A stretch of DNA of 41,160 nt. It comes from Pseudomonadota bacterium (GTDB lineage Bacteria > Pseudomonadota > Alphaproteobacteria > Acetobacterales > Acetobacteraceae). The stretch lies in assembly GCA_021781835.1 (NCBI GenBank), contig JAJXWD010000024.1, positions 1 to 41,160 on the forward strand, in the 5' to 3' direction. Positions within the stretch are counted from its first letter, which is position 1, and every line of letters starts with the position of its first letter. The position numbers were made by a program, and so were the translations under genes. This document shows, piece after piece, positions 16,900-24,987 of the stretch. Under the pieces are notes generated by a model. The model searched no databases. It worked only from the letters and a program-made list of their open reading frames with translations, and was not told where the DNA came from.

Positions 16900-18659
16900 T
16901 GAACGAGCGGATCACCAATTTCCTCACCGGCCTCCGTGAGGCCTGGAGTCTCGCCAAACCCTATTTCAAATCCGAGGAAAAATGGGGCGCCTTCGCCCTG
17001 CTGGCCGCCGTCGTCGTCATGAATCTCATCGTGGTGGGCATCAACGTGGTGCTCACCTACTGGAACAACGATTTCTTCAACGCCATCCAGGTCTATGATT
17101 CCGCCACCTGCTTCGCCTTGCTCATCAAGCCGCTGGTGCACCTCAAAACTTCGCCCTACCCCATGCCCGGCTTCGACGTTCTGGTGGTCGCCTATATTTT
17201 CCTGGCCACCTACGCCTTTTATTTCAACCAGATGCTGCAAATCAAATGGCGGCAATGGCTGACCATCCATTACGTCGAAAACTGGCTGAGCAAGCGGGCC
17301 TATTACATCATCTCCCTCCAGCACGCGCCGGGCACGGTGGTCGATAACCCCGACCAGCGCATCTCCGAGGATCTGCGCGACTACACCGCCAACACCCTGG
17401 CGCTCGGCATGGATTTCATCACCAATCTGGTGACCCTGGTCTCCTTCATCGCAGAGCTCTACATCATCTCCGGCCCCATCACCCTGTTCGGGGTCACCGT
17501 GCCGGGCTACATGCTCTGGGTCGCCGTGCTCTATTCCGCCATCGGCACCGGGCTCACCCAGCTCATCGGCCGCAAGCTGGTGCCGCTCTCCTTCAACCAG
17601 CAGCGCCTGGAAGCCAATTTCCGCTACCGCCTGATCCGCGTGCGCGACAACCCCGAAGCCATCGCGCTCGCCAAGAGCGAATCCGACGAGCACGGCGCCC
17701 TGACCGAGAGCTTCCAATATGTGCGCGATAATTTCTGGGCCATCATGCGCCGTACCATGGGGCTGAATTTCTTCACCAACGGGTTCTCGCAAATCGCCTA
17801 TATCTTCCCGCTGGTGGTCATTTTACCCCGCTATTTCGCCAAAAAAGTCGGGTTTGGCGCGCTCGCGCAAATTCCCATGGTGTTTGGCCAAGTGCAGGGC
17901 GCGTTGAGCTGGTTTGTCACCAACTACCCCAATCTGGTCACCTGGCGCGCCACCGTCTCGCGTCTCTACTCCTTCCGCGAAGCCATGGACGCCGCCCGCG
18001 AAGCCGCCGGCAACGGCCCGCATCTGCGCGAACCGGGCGCGGCGCTCGCGTTTTCGCACCTCACCCTCACCCTCCCCGATGGCCGCAAGCTGCTGAACAA
18101 ATCCAGCCTCACCCTGCCCCCCGGCGAGATGATCACCCTCACCGGCCCCTCGGGTGCCGGCAAATCCACCCTGTTCCGCGCCATCGCGGGCATCTGGCCA
18201 TTTGGCGAGGGCACCATCACCCAGCCCCAGGGCCGGCTGCTGTTCTTGCCGCAAAAACCCTATTTTCCGCTGGGCAGCCTCAAGCGCGCCCTCGCCTATC
18301 CCGCCCCCGAGCACAGCCTCACCGACAGCGCGGCCGAGGACGCCCTGCGCGCGCTCAGCCTTGAAACCCTGATCCCGCGCCTGAATGAAACCGAAAATTG
18401 GGGCCTCATCCTGTCAGGCGGCGAACAGGCCCGCGTCCAGCTCGCCCGCGCGCTCATCGCCCAACCAGACTGGCTGTTCCTCGATGAGCCAACCGCCTCG
18501 CTCGATCCCGATTTAACCGCCAAAACCATGGCATCGCTCAAATCCCGCCTGCCGCGCACCACCATCATGGTCATCACCCACCAGGCGCTCGAAGCCCCGC
18601 GCCACCTCCACCTCACCCCCGGCAGCCTGATCCCGGCCCCGGCGCTCAGCCCAACCTGA
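16899..18659 (+). CDS. ABC exporter, SbmA/BacA-YddA type with ATPase domain
   Basis: A 586-residue half-transporter with a fused membrane domain and ATPase, of the ABC_membrane_2 (YddA/SbmA-like, peroxisomal ABCD-type) class. Several membrane helices cover about residues 30-55, 93-115, 170-195, 200-222 and 290-345, with the class signature YYIISLQHAPGTVVDNPDQRISEDLRDYT after the second helix. The ATPase has Walker A GPSGAGKST (416-424), signature LSGGEQAR (505-512) and Walker B WLFLDEPTASLD (525-536), all intact, followed by the ITHQ switch histidine. The N-terminus is translationally coupled to DUF3253. The substrate is not predictable; relatives move peptides, cobalamin or acyl compounds. 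Its 3' end overlaps the convergent Hint-domain gene by 14 bp. Confidence 0.92.
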   Translation: MNERITNFLTGLREAWSLAKPYFKSEEKWGAFALLAAVVVMNLIVVGINVVLTYWNNDFFNAIQVYDSATCFALLIKPLVHLKTSPYPMPGFDVLVVAYIFLATYAFYFNQMLQIKWRQWLTIHYVENWLSKRAYYIISLQHAPGTVVDNPDQRISEDLRDYTANTLALGMDFITNLVTLVSFIAELYIISGPITLFGVTVPGYMLWVAVLYSAIGTGLTQLIGRKLVPLSFNQQRLEANFRYRLIRVRDNPEAIALAKSESDEHGALTESFQYVRDNFWAIMRRTMGLNFFTNGFSQIAYIFPLVVILPRYFAKKVGFGALAQIPMVFGQVQGALSWFVTNYPNLVTWRATVSRLYSFREAMDAAREAAGNGPHLREPGAALAFSHLTLTLPDGRKLLNKSSLTLPPGEMITLTGPSGAGKSTLFRAIAGIWPFGEGTITQPQGRLLFLPQKPYFPLGSLKRALAYPAPEHSLTDSAAEDALRALSLETLIPRLNETENWGLILSGGEQARVQLARALIAQPDWLFLDEPTASLDPDLTAKTMASLKSRLPRTTIMVITHQALEAPRHLHLTPGSLIPAPALSPT

Positions 18660-19797
18660 TCCCAACCTGCCGGGCGGCAATCTGGCGCCGTATATCATCG
18701 AGCTTCGCGCCCACCCCCACCAGCGGCGCGAAGCTTCGCGCCACCCGCGCCGCCTGCATCAAGTCTGGCGGGGCAATCACGCTGGCATCATGGTTGTCAA
18801 ACAAGCCCTTGTGGCCGGTATCCAAAAAACTCTCCACCATCGCGCCCTCGGCAAACAGGGCCGCATGGCGGCAGAGCTCGACATGATAATAACAAACCCG
18901 TCCAACCCCCTGGATTTCTCGTATATTTGACCAGTTAACCAGCAGCTTGGCCGGCACCAGCACGCCATCGATCAACAGCGCATGGTCGGGTGAGAGCCGC
19001 AAATCCCGGGCCGGCGTGCCCTCGCCCAGCGCGCCTCGCTCAATCACCACCGGCCGCGCCAGCTCGGGCCGGCTCAGCGCGGCCACATCCAGCTCCCGGC
19101 GGCCAATCCACACCACCGGCAGCTCTTCGCCCTCGGGGGTAATCACCAAATCCCCCACCGCCAGCGCCTCCACCGCCACCTCGCCGCGCGTGGTCAAAAT
19201 ATGCGTGCCCTGCACAAAGCACGGGTTCACCGGCGCCTCTGTGGTCACCACCAGATCGATATAAGGCTGGTTCGGCGCGCCCGGATTGGTGCGCACAGCC
19301 GGATCGAGCACCAGCGTCGCCGTTTCGGCGGCGGTGCCAAACAGCCCGCTCATCATGCCCTTTAAAATGGTCTGTTCATTGGCGCTCAGCGTATCGGCCA
19401 GCGGCGTCTGGGGAGACATCGCGATCGTGCCATCCCGCATGGTCATGTAATCACCGCTTTCGGCGGCGAAGGTCATGAAATCGTCAAACCCCGCGGCAGC
19501 CGTGCCGGTCAGGTCCATTGCCCCGAACAAATTGGTCACCGCCTGAATGGTCACCACATCGCCGGCAATGCCCGGATAGGCGCCCGGCAAAAAATTGGTC
19601 ACCGTCCCGCCAAAATAGGCAACGGTCGAGAGCGTGCCGTTCGTATTGAGCGTCTGCGCGCCAATGCCGCCGGCGCTGAACACCACCACCCCGCCAATGC
19701 CCGGATCATTGGCGAATTCCAGGGTCGTCGCCTGGATAAACTCGTTCGAAATCGTCAAGGTTCCGTACGAGGCAATGATCGTCGTGTTGGTCATCAC
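18646..19797 (-). CDS. Hint-domain protein
   Basis: A 383-residue protein with an N-terminal Gly/Thr/Ala-rich beta region (1-185) and a C-terminal Hint_2 (hedgehog/intein-type) domain. The domain begins PCFVQGTHILTTRGEVAVEAL, with the catalytic-position cysteine at C193. It continues with VVWIGRR, PVVIERGALG, ARDLRLSPDHALLIDG (D271, H272) and ends with the family block YYHVELCRHAALFAEGAMVESFLDTG. Such proteins are common in Acetobacteraceae and Rhodobacteraceae and are thought to cleave themselves and leave the cell. No signal peptide is visible. The first of two ATGs is preferred, with AGGA 7 bp upstream. It ends inside the convergent ABC gene and has its own candidate promoter. Confidence 0.88.
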   Translation of the reverse strand: MMTNTTIIASYGTLTISNEFIQATTLEFANDPGIGGVVVFSAGGIGAQTLNTNGTLSTVAYFGGTVTNFLPGAYPGIAGDVVTIQAVTNLFGAMDLTGTAAAGFDDFMTFAAESGDYMTMRDGTIAMSPQTPLADTLSANEQTILKGMMSGLFGTAAETATLVLDPAVRTNPGAPNQPYIDLVVTTEAPVNPCFVQGTHILTTRGEVAVEALAVGDLVITPEGEELPVVWIGRRELDVAALSRPELARPVVIERGALGEGTPARDLRLSPDHALLIDGVLVPAKLLVNWSNIREIQGVGRVCYYHVELCRHAALFAEGAMVESFLDTGHKGLFDNHDASVIAPPDLMQAARVARSFAPLVGVGAKLDDIRRQIAARQVGIRLG

Positions 19798-19849
19798 TCA
19801 ATCCTGGCGGGGCGGCGCACCGGAGCGGGCGCCACGAAACTCACCAGAG

Positions 19850-19879
19850 ATTGTACCAAACCGCTTAACGAATCAACAA
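19850..19879 (-). promoter_or_regulatory. Candidate sigma70 promoter of the Hint-domain gene
   Basis: On the minus strand TTGTTG (19879-19874) is followed after 18 bp by TACAAT (19855-19850), a strong -10 match with a weaker -35. The predicted transcript would start about 45 bp ahead of the ATG at 19797, in the 92-bp gap after mnmA. Confidence 0.45.
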
Positions 19880-19889
19880 AAGGTTGCTT

Positions 19890-20930
19890 CTATAAAATAA
19901 ACCCGCCGCCCAGCACCCGCGTGCCCTCATAAAACACCGCCGCCTGTCCGGGCGCGGCCAGGGCGGGTTCGGCCAGCTCCAGCACGGCCCCGGCGCCGTC
20001 GGGCACAATGCGCGCCGCGTGCAGCGTGTCGCGCGCGCGCAGCTTCACCTCGGCCTCCATCTCGCGCGGGCTGGTCAGCCAGTTCACATCGCGCAGCATC
20101 AGCCTCATGCCCGCCGCGCCCCTCGGCCCCACCACAATGCGGTTGGCCACGGGGTCTATGCGCTTCACCACCATATTGGCGGCGCGGTCCGGCAGCCGCT
20201 TGGCCTGGCCGATGGTATAGCGCGCGATGCCCTGGTGCGTGCCCAGCACCAGCCCGGCCTCATCCACCACCTCGCCCGCCATCAGCGCCTCGGGCCGGTA
20301 TTTCCCGACAATCCCGGCATAAGAGCCCGAACTGACGAAGCAAATATCCTGGCTGTCGGCCTTCTCTGCCACCACCAGCCCCATTTCGGCGGCCACCGCC
20401 CGCACCTCCGCCTTCGAGGCATAGCCCCCCAGCGGAAACCGGCAAAATTCCAGCTGCGCGCGGGTGGTGGCGAATAAAAACCAGCTCTGGTCGCGGGCCG
20501 GGTCCACGGCCACATGCATCTCGGCGCCGTCCGGCCCCTCGGTGCGGCGCACATAATGGCCGGTGGCCATGGCATCCGCCCCCAGCTCGCGCGCCATCTC
20601 CAGCAAATCGCCAAATTTCAGATGCTGGTTGCAGGCAATGCAGGGCACCGGGGTCTGGCCGCCCGCGTAACTGTCGGCAAACGCCGCCACCACGCTTTTC
20701 TCAAACCGCGCCTCGCTGTCCACCACATAATGGGCAATGCCCAGCCGGTCGGCGACGCCCTTGGCATCGCGTATATCCTGCCCCGCGCAGCACGCCCCCT
20801 TGCGCCCCGAAGCGGCGCCCTGGTCATAGAGCTGCAACGTCACGCCGATCACCTCGTGGCCTTCGCGCGCCATCAGCCCGGCCACCACCGAGCTGTCGAC
20901 CCCGCCAGACATGGCCACGACCACGCGCAT
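19890..20930 (-). CDS. mnmA: tRNA-specific 2-thiouridylase
   Basis: Makes 2-thiouridine at wobble position U34 of tRNA(Lys), tRNA(Glu) and tRNA(Gln), using ATP and persulfide sulfur. The 346-residue protein has the PP-loop SGGVDSS (8-14), catalytic cysteines in PCIAC (C97, C100) and SQDICFV (C197), and the tRNA-binding and C-terminal beta-barrel regions (GQAKRLPDRAANMVVKRIDP; ending with AVFYEGTRVLGGGFIL). The length is normal for the bacterial enzyme. It starts 5 bp downstream of the ferredoxin gene, and the cysteine desulfurase gene is just upstream, so sulfur donor, electron carrier and acceptor enzyme are encoded together. Confidence 0.97.
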   Translation of the reverse strand: MRVVVAMSGGVDSSVVAGLMAREGHEVIGVTLQLYDQGAASGRKGACCAGQDIRDAKGVADRLGIAHYVVDSEARFEKSVVAAFADSYAGGQTPVPCIACNQHLKFGDLLEMARELGADAMATGHYVRRTEGPDGAEMHVAVDPARDQSWFLFATTRAQLEFCRFPLGGYASKAEVRAVAAEMGLVVAEKADSQDICFVSSGSYAGIVGKYRPEALMAGEVVDEAGLVLGTHQGIARYTIGQAKRLPDRAANMVVKRIDPVANRIVVGPRGAAGMRLMLRDVNWLTSPREMEAEVKLRARDTLHAARIVPDGAGAVLELAEPALAAPGQAAVFYEGTRVLGGGFIL

Positions 20931-20935
20931 CCTGC

Positions 20936-21259
20936 TCAGCCCGCCTTCTTGCTGGGCGGCAGGCTCACCACCAGCCCGTCGAGCGTCTCGCTCATCACGA
21001 TCTGGCAGCCCAGCCGCGAGGTTTTCTGCACCCCAAACGCCACGTCGAGCATATCCTCCTCATCCTCCGAGGGGGCTTCCAGCCGCTCAAACCAGTCCGC
21101 CGCCACAATCACATGGCAGGTCGAGCAGGCCAGCGAGCCCTCGCACGCGCCCTCGATATCCACGCCATGCTTATGCGCCACTTCCAGCACCGAGAGGCCA
21201 AGCGGCGCTTCCACCTCCCGGCTGGTGCCGTCACGCTCTACAAACGTCATTTTCGCCAT
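20936..21259 (-). CDS. fdx: [2Fe-2S] ferredoxin, adrenodoxin/ISC type
   Basis: A 107-residue ferredoxin with the adrenodoxin-type ligand spacing C-x5-C-x2-C-x36-C: C39, C45, C48 (EGACEGSLACSTCH) and C85 (RLGCQI). The acidic helix LEAPSEDEEDMLD before the last ligand is typical of ISC ferredoxins that pass electrons to cysteine desulfurase/scaffold reactions or P450s. The start is uncertain among ATGs in a cluster. The one at 21259 is used because an AAGGA lies 8 bp before it, whereas the first ATG would overlap that ribosome site. It lies between the cysteine desulfurase and mnmA, so a role in persulfide chemistry is likely. Confidence 0.94.
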   Translation of the reverse strand: MAKMTFVERDGTSREVEAPLGLSVLEVAHKHGVDIEGACEGSLACSTCHVIVAADWFERLEAPSEDEEDMLDVAFGVQKTSRLGCQIVMSETLDGLVVSLPPSKKAG

Positions 21260-21295
21260 CATCGTCATCCTTCAAGCTTCGCGGGCGGATAAAGC

Positions 21296-22405
21296 TCAAT
21301 CAGCCCGCCCGCGCAAGGCGCGCCGCGCCATCGCCTCATAAGCCGCGCAAAACCGCGCCACCGCGCGCGCCTCCACGTTCCACGGCAGCGACACCCGTAT
21401 CCCCTGCCCGGCCCCCTCGCCAAACCCCATGGCGTCGAGCACATGGCTCCGCGCCACCTTGCCCGACGAGCAAGCCGACCCCGCCGAAACCGCGATCCCC
21501 GCCATATCGAGCATGATCAGCTGGCTCTGCGCCTTCACGCCGGGCAAAATCAGCGAGAGCGTGTTGGCAAGCCTGGGCGCGCCCTGGCCCGCCACCACCG
21601 CGCCCAGCCCTTCGCAAAACCGCTCCATCTCGTCGCGCAGCGCGGCAATCCGCGCCGTCTCATAGCCCTCCGAATCGTCGAGCGCCGCGGCCATCCCGGC
21701 AATGGCGGGCAGCGCCTGGGTGCCGCCGCGCCGGCCGCTTTCCTGGCCGCCGCCCTTTTGCAGCGCCTCAATGTCCAGCCCCGCCCGCAGCACCAGCGCG
21801 CCCGCGCCCATCGGCCCGCCCATCTTGTGGCCCGAAACCGCCACGCTGTCGGCGCCCAGGCCCAGCCAGTCCCGGGGCAGGCCGCGCCCGGCCTCCTGCA
21901 CCGCATCCACATGCAGCAGCGCCCCGCGCGCCCGGCAAATCCGCGCGGCCATGGCAATGTCGTGGCGCGCGCCGGTCTCGTTATTGGCGGCCATCAGGCA
22001 CAGCAGCGCGGGGGGCGTCACGCTCAGCATGGCATCGAGCATCAGCGGGTCAAACCGCCCATCCGCCGTCACCGGCACCACCAGCGCCTGGGGCGCGGCG
22101 GCGCGCACGGCATCGTGCTCGGTGGCACCCGCCAGCACCACGCGCCCCTTGCCCAGCGCCGCCACCGCCAGCGCGTCGGCCTCCGTGGCGCCCGAGCAAA
22201 ACACCACCCCGGCGGGCTTGGCGCCCAGCGCGGCGGCCACCTTGTCGCGCGCCTCCTCCAGCAGCTTGCGCGCCGCCCGTCCCGGCCCATGCACCGAAGA
22301 CGGGTTGCCCCCAACCTCCAGCGCCGCCAGCATGGCCGCCCGCGCCCGCGGCCGCAGCGGCTCGGTGGCATTGGCATCCAGATAAATCATTCCCTCAGCC
22401 GACAT
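21296..22405 (-). CDS. Cysteine desulfurase, NifS/IscS family
   Basis: PLP enzyme that takes sulfur from cysteine as an enzyme-bound persulfide. From the ATG at 22405 (GAGG 6 bp upstream) it has 369 residues; the longer open frame to 22726 reads through non-coding intergenic DNA. Signatures are YLDANATEPL at the N-terminus, the substrate-facing ATEHDAV (H97), HVDAVQEAG, PLP-lysine K194 in SGHKMGGPMG, and catalytic C312 in SAGSACSSGKVARSHVL. It heads a three-gene run with ferredoxin and mnmA. No iscU, iscA or hscA is present in the run, so it looks dedicated to tRNA thiolation or works with scaffolds elsewhere. It could be called nifS/iscS-like; the subfamily name is not certain. Confidence 0.93.
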   Translation of the reverse strand: MSAEGMIYLDANATEPLRPRARAAMLAALEVGGNPSSVHGPGRAARKLLEEARDKVAAALGAKPAGVVFCSGATEADALAVAALGKGRVVLAGATEHDAVRAAAPQALVVPVTADGRFDPLMLDAMLSVTPPALLCLMAANNETGARHDIAMAARICRARGALLHVDAVQEAGRGLPRDWLGLGADSVAVSGHKMGGPMGAGALVLRAGLDIEALQKGGGQESGRRGGTQALPAIAGMAAALDDSEGYETARIAALRDEMERFCEGLGAVVAGQGAPRLANTLSLILPGVKAQSQLIMLDMAGIAVSAGSACSSGKVARSHVLDAMGFGEGAGQGIRVSLPWNVEARAVARFCAAYEAMARRALRGRAD

Positions 22406-22776
22406 TGCCAGCCTCACCCCCTTCACGCCCACATGGTAACGCCCCCGGCGCGCGTCCAGCGCGCAACCTCCAGACGCACCCGCGCGCGCCCCCCACCGGC
22501 GCGCTTTTGCCCAAAAACATGAAAGCCATGCGATTTTCCGTGGATATCCGCGCGCGAAGCAGGTTATACTCCCGGTCCTGTGGGGCAACCCGCTCTCGCG
22601 CCATCCGTAACCGACCAGCCTTGAGGAGCATTTAGTTATCAGGACCAGCCCGGTCAAACTTCGGATGGCAGGTTCACGCGCGCCCATACCGGGGCGGTGA
22701 TCCGCGCCGCATTCAGCGGCCAGCAAAATCTCTGGCTGATACCACGTTCACGGTTCGATGAAAGACGAGTCACATA
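22406..22776. other. 371-bp intergenic region between divergent desulfurase and hydrolase genes
   Basis: This is the longest gene-free stretch in the window. Apart from the candidate promoter at 22541-22570 it holds a GAGGAG (22622-22627) not followed by a start codon, and a short open frame (ATG at 22519, 38 codons) with no ribosome site. No clear minus-strand promoter for the desulfurase is visible, nor any tRNA or riboswitch-like fold. It may carry a long 5' leader for the hydrolase. Confidence 0.4.
22541..22570 (+). promoter_or_regulatory. Candidate promoter of the alpha/beta hydrolase gene
   Basis: TGGATA (22541-22546) and TATACT (22565-22570) with an 18-bp spacer. The -10 is strong, the -35 matches 4 of 6 bases. 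It would give a leader of about 200 nt before the ATG at 22777. Confidence 0.35.
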
Positions 22777-23442
22777 ATGCCTGAAGTGATGTTTCCCGGC
22801 CCCGAGGGCCGTCTCGAAGGCCGCTACCACCACGCCAAGGACCGCGGCGCCCCCCTCGCCCTCGTGCTGCACCCGCACCCTCTGCATGGCGGCACCATGA
22901 ATAACCGCATCACTTACACCATGTACCAGGTCTTCCAGCGCCTGGGCTTTTCGGTCATGCGCTTCAATTTCCGTGGCGTTGGCCGCTCGCAAAGCAAATT
23001 CGACGGCGGCATGGGCGAAATCAACGACGCCGCCGCCGCGCTCGACTGGATGCAGGCCCTCAATCCCGGCCATGGCGGGCTGTGGATCGCGGGCTATTCG
23101 TTTGGCGCCTTTGTCGGCATGCAGCTGCTCATGCGCCGCCCCGAGGTTTCGGGCTGGGTCTCGGTCGCGCCCCCCGCCGCCCATTATGATTTCGGCTTCC
23201 TCGCCCCCTGCCCCTGCGGCGGGCTGATGATCCATGGCGATGCCGATGAGCTGGTGCCCGAAAACTCCGTGCGCAAGCTGGTCGACAAGCTGAACCAGCA
23301 AAAGGGCGTCGCCATCGATTATCGCGTGTTCGAAGGCGCCGACCATGTGTTCGCCAACCACGCCACCCAGATCTCGGATGCCGTCGAGACCTACGTGACC
23401 CAGTCCCTGGCCCGCAAGCAAATGGCCCTGGCCGCCGATTAA
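22777..23442 (+). CDS. Alpha/beta hydrolase
   Basis: A 221-residue serine hydrolase of the COG2945-like group, with no lid domain. The oxyanion/N-terminal block LVLHPHPLHGGTMNN (30-43), the nucleophile elbow GYSFGAF with S108, the acid in MIHGDADELVPENSV, and the histidine in FEGADHVFANH complete a catalytic triad. No signal peptide, so it is cytoplasmic. It is divergent from the cysteine desulfurase across 371 bp, a pairing I believe recurs in related alphaproteobacteria. The physiological substrate is unknown; small esters or acyl chains are plausible. Confidence 0.9.
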   Translation: MPEVMFPGPEGRLEGRYHHAKDRGAPLALVLHPHPLHGGTMNNRITYTMYQVFQRLGFSVMRFNFRGVGRSQSKFDGGMGEINDAAAALDWMQALNPGHGGLWIAGYSFGAFVGMQLLMRRPEVSGWVSVAPPAAHYDFGFLAPCPCGGLMIHGDADELVPENSVRKLVDKLNQQKGVAIDYRVFEGADHVFANHATQISDAVETYVTQSLARKQMALAAD

Positions 23443-23497
23443 ATCAATATTGGTTTAGATTGCGTCGAAAGGCGCAAGCTAAACCAATGAAATTGAT
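23443..23497. terminator. Long hairpin after the hydrolase gene
   Basis: ATTGGTTTAG (23449-23458) pairs perfectly with CTAAACCAAT (23479-23488). Inside it TTGCG (23460-23464) pairs with CGCAA (23473-23477), and outside it ATCAAT (23443-23448) can pair with ATTGAT (23492-23497) past a 3-nt bulge. It begins on the base after the hydrolase stop and lies before the convergent efflux operon. No T-run follows. Confidence 0.6.
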
Positions 23498-23512
23498 CGC
23501 TAAAACATGCCT

Positions 23513-23543
23513 GGAGCGGGGGCGTCACAGCGCCTCCCGCTCC
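23513..23543. terminator. GC-rich hairpin at the 3' end of the efflux operon
   Basis: GGAGCGGGGGCG (23513-23524) pairs with CGCC-T-CCCGCTCC (23531-23543), one bulged T, 6-nt loop. It lies 13 bp beyond the stop of the minus-strand outer-membrane lipoprotein gene. On the minus strand a short TTTT follows after a few bases. Confidence 0.5.
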
Positions 23544-23556
23544 CCTACACCGCGCT

Positions 23557-24987
23557 TCAGGGCGTGCCGGTCAGCCCGGCCAAAATCTTCCCAGCCGCCG
23601 GCAACTCGCTGGCCTCAAACCCCCCGCCCAAATCCTGATACAGCGCCACCGCCGCCAGCAGCCGGTTGGTTTTCAGCGTAATGGCGTTCTGCTCATCGCC
23701 CAGCAGCGTCACCTCGGCCGTCACCACCGACGTATAATCCACCGTCCCGGCCTGATACTCGTTTTGGGCAATCCGCGCTGCGCGGGTGGCATCGGCCACG
23801 GTGCGCGCCTCCACCGGCGTCTCATCCCCATACACTTGCAAATCCGAAAGATCGGTCTCCACCCCCTGAAAGGCCGAGAGCACGGTCTGGCGGTAAGTCT
23901 GCACGGCGGCCGCATAGCCATATTTGGCGGCCTGCACGGCGTAATATTTCTGCCCGCCGTCAAACAGCGTGCCCGTCGCGCTCACGCCCAGCGACCACAG
24001 CGTGTTCGAGGCCGAAAACAACCCGCCGATCGGGTCTGCCGAGTAGCCGGCCAAGGCCGAGAGCGAAATATCGGGGTAATAAGCCCCCACCGCCACGCCA
24101 ATGGCGGCATTCTGCTCGGCCATGGCGCGCTCGGCGGCGGCTATATCGGGGCGGCGCTCCAGCAGGGCGCTTGGCACGCTGGCCGGCGCCAGCGGCACCT
24201 GGGCCATCAGCGTGCCTGGCGCAATGCTCACCTCGCCCGGCGCATGCCCCGCCAGCACGGCAATGGCATGCTCATACCCCGCCCGCGCGGCGCCCAGATT
24301 AATCAGCGCCGCCTGCGCGCCATCCAGCTGCACCTGCGCGCTCAGCACATCCGCCTGCGGCACCGTCCCGGCCTTATACTGGTTTTGCACGATTTGCAGG
24401 CTTTTCTGGTAAGCCGCCACCGTCTGCTGGTAGAGCGCAATTTCCTCATCGGCGGCCCTGAGGTCGATATAATCAGCCGCCAGCGTCGCCTGCGCGCTCA
24501 GGCGCGCATTGGCGAGATCGGCGGCCGAAACCTGCGCCGCCGCCGTGCTTTCCTCCACCTGGCGGCGGATCTTGCCCCAAATATCGGGCGTCCAGGAGGC
24601 GCTGCCCTCAAATGTCCCCGAAGATGCCGGCCCCGCGCTCACCCCCTGCGTCGTCTGGGCCGCGCGCGTGGCGCTGCCGGTCAGGCCAATTTGCGGCAGC
24701 AGCCCGCCCCTGGCCTCGCGCGCCAGCGCCACGGCCTGCTCATAATCGGCATAATCGGCGGCCAGCGTGGCGTTGTTCACGCTCACCTCCGCCTCCAGCC
24801 CATCGAGCACGGGGTCGTTAAAAGCCCGCCACCACTCCCCCTTGGGTGCGTCATCGCCCGGGGCTGCCTTCACCCAGCCGGGATCGGTCTTGTAGCTGGC
24901 GGGCACCGCCAAGGCGGGTTTCTGGTAATTGGGCCCCACCGCGCAGGCGCTCAGCGCCATCAGGGCCGCCACACTCACTCGTCTCAT
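23557..24987 (-). CDS. Outer-membrane efflux channel lipoprotein (NodT/OprM type)
   Basis: A 476-residue TolC-like outer-membrane factor that forms the exit duct of the efflux pump. From the start at 24987 it opens with a lipoprotein signal whose lipobox LSAC puts the acylated cysteine at residue 15, followed by AVGPNYQKP, typical of the NodT family. Two OEP repeats follow: the first with long helices (ATLAADYADYEQAVALAREARG; QATLAADYIDLRAADEEIALYQQTV), the second with ALLERRPDIAAAERAMAEQNAAIGVAVGAYYPDISLSA. The start overlaps the upstream RND stop by 4 bp (ATGA); the longer open frame reads back into the RND gene. It is the last gene of the operon, as opmB is in muxABC-opmB. Confidence 0.95.
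   Translation of the reverse strand: MRRVSVAALMALSACAVGPNYQKPALAVPASYKTDPGWVKAAPGDDAPKGEWWRAFNDPVLDGLEAEVSVNNATLAADYADYEQAVALAREARGGLLPQIGLTGSATRAAQTTQGVSAGPASSGTFEGSASWTPDIWGKIRRQVEESTAAAQVSAADLANARLSAQATLAADYIDLRAADEEIALYQQTVAAYQKSLQIVQNQYKAGTVPQADVLSAQVQLDGAQAALINLGAARAGYEHAIAVLAGHAPGEVSIAPGTLMAQVPLAPASVPSALLERRPDIAAAERAMAEQNAAIGVAVGAYYPDISLSALAGYSADPIGGLFSASNTLWSLGVSATGTLFDGGQKYYAVQAAKYGYAAAVQTYRQTVLSAFQGVETDLSDLQVYGDETPVEARTVADATRAARIAQNEYQAGTVDYTSVVTAEVTLLGDEQNAITLKTNRLLAAVALYQDLGGGFEASELPAAGKILAGLTGTP

Noticed and set aside
22519-22635. 38-codon ORF in the desulfurase/hydrolase intergenic region
   Set aside because: No ribosome site, it overlaps the candidate promoter, and its composition is not protein-like.
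22406-22726. Extension of the cysteine desulfurase to 476 residues
   Set aside because: NifS-family proteins begin near the YLDANAT block; the extension is intergenic DNA with an incidental open frame.
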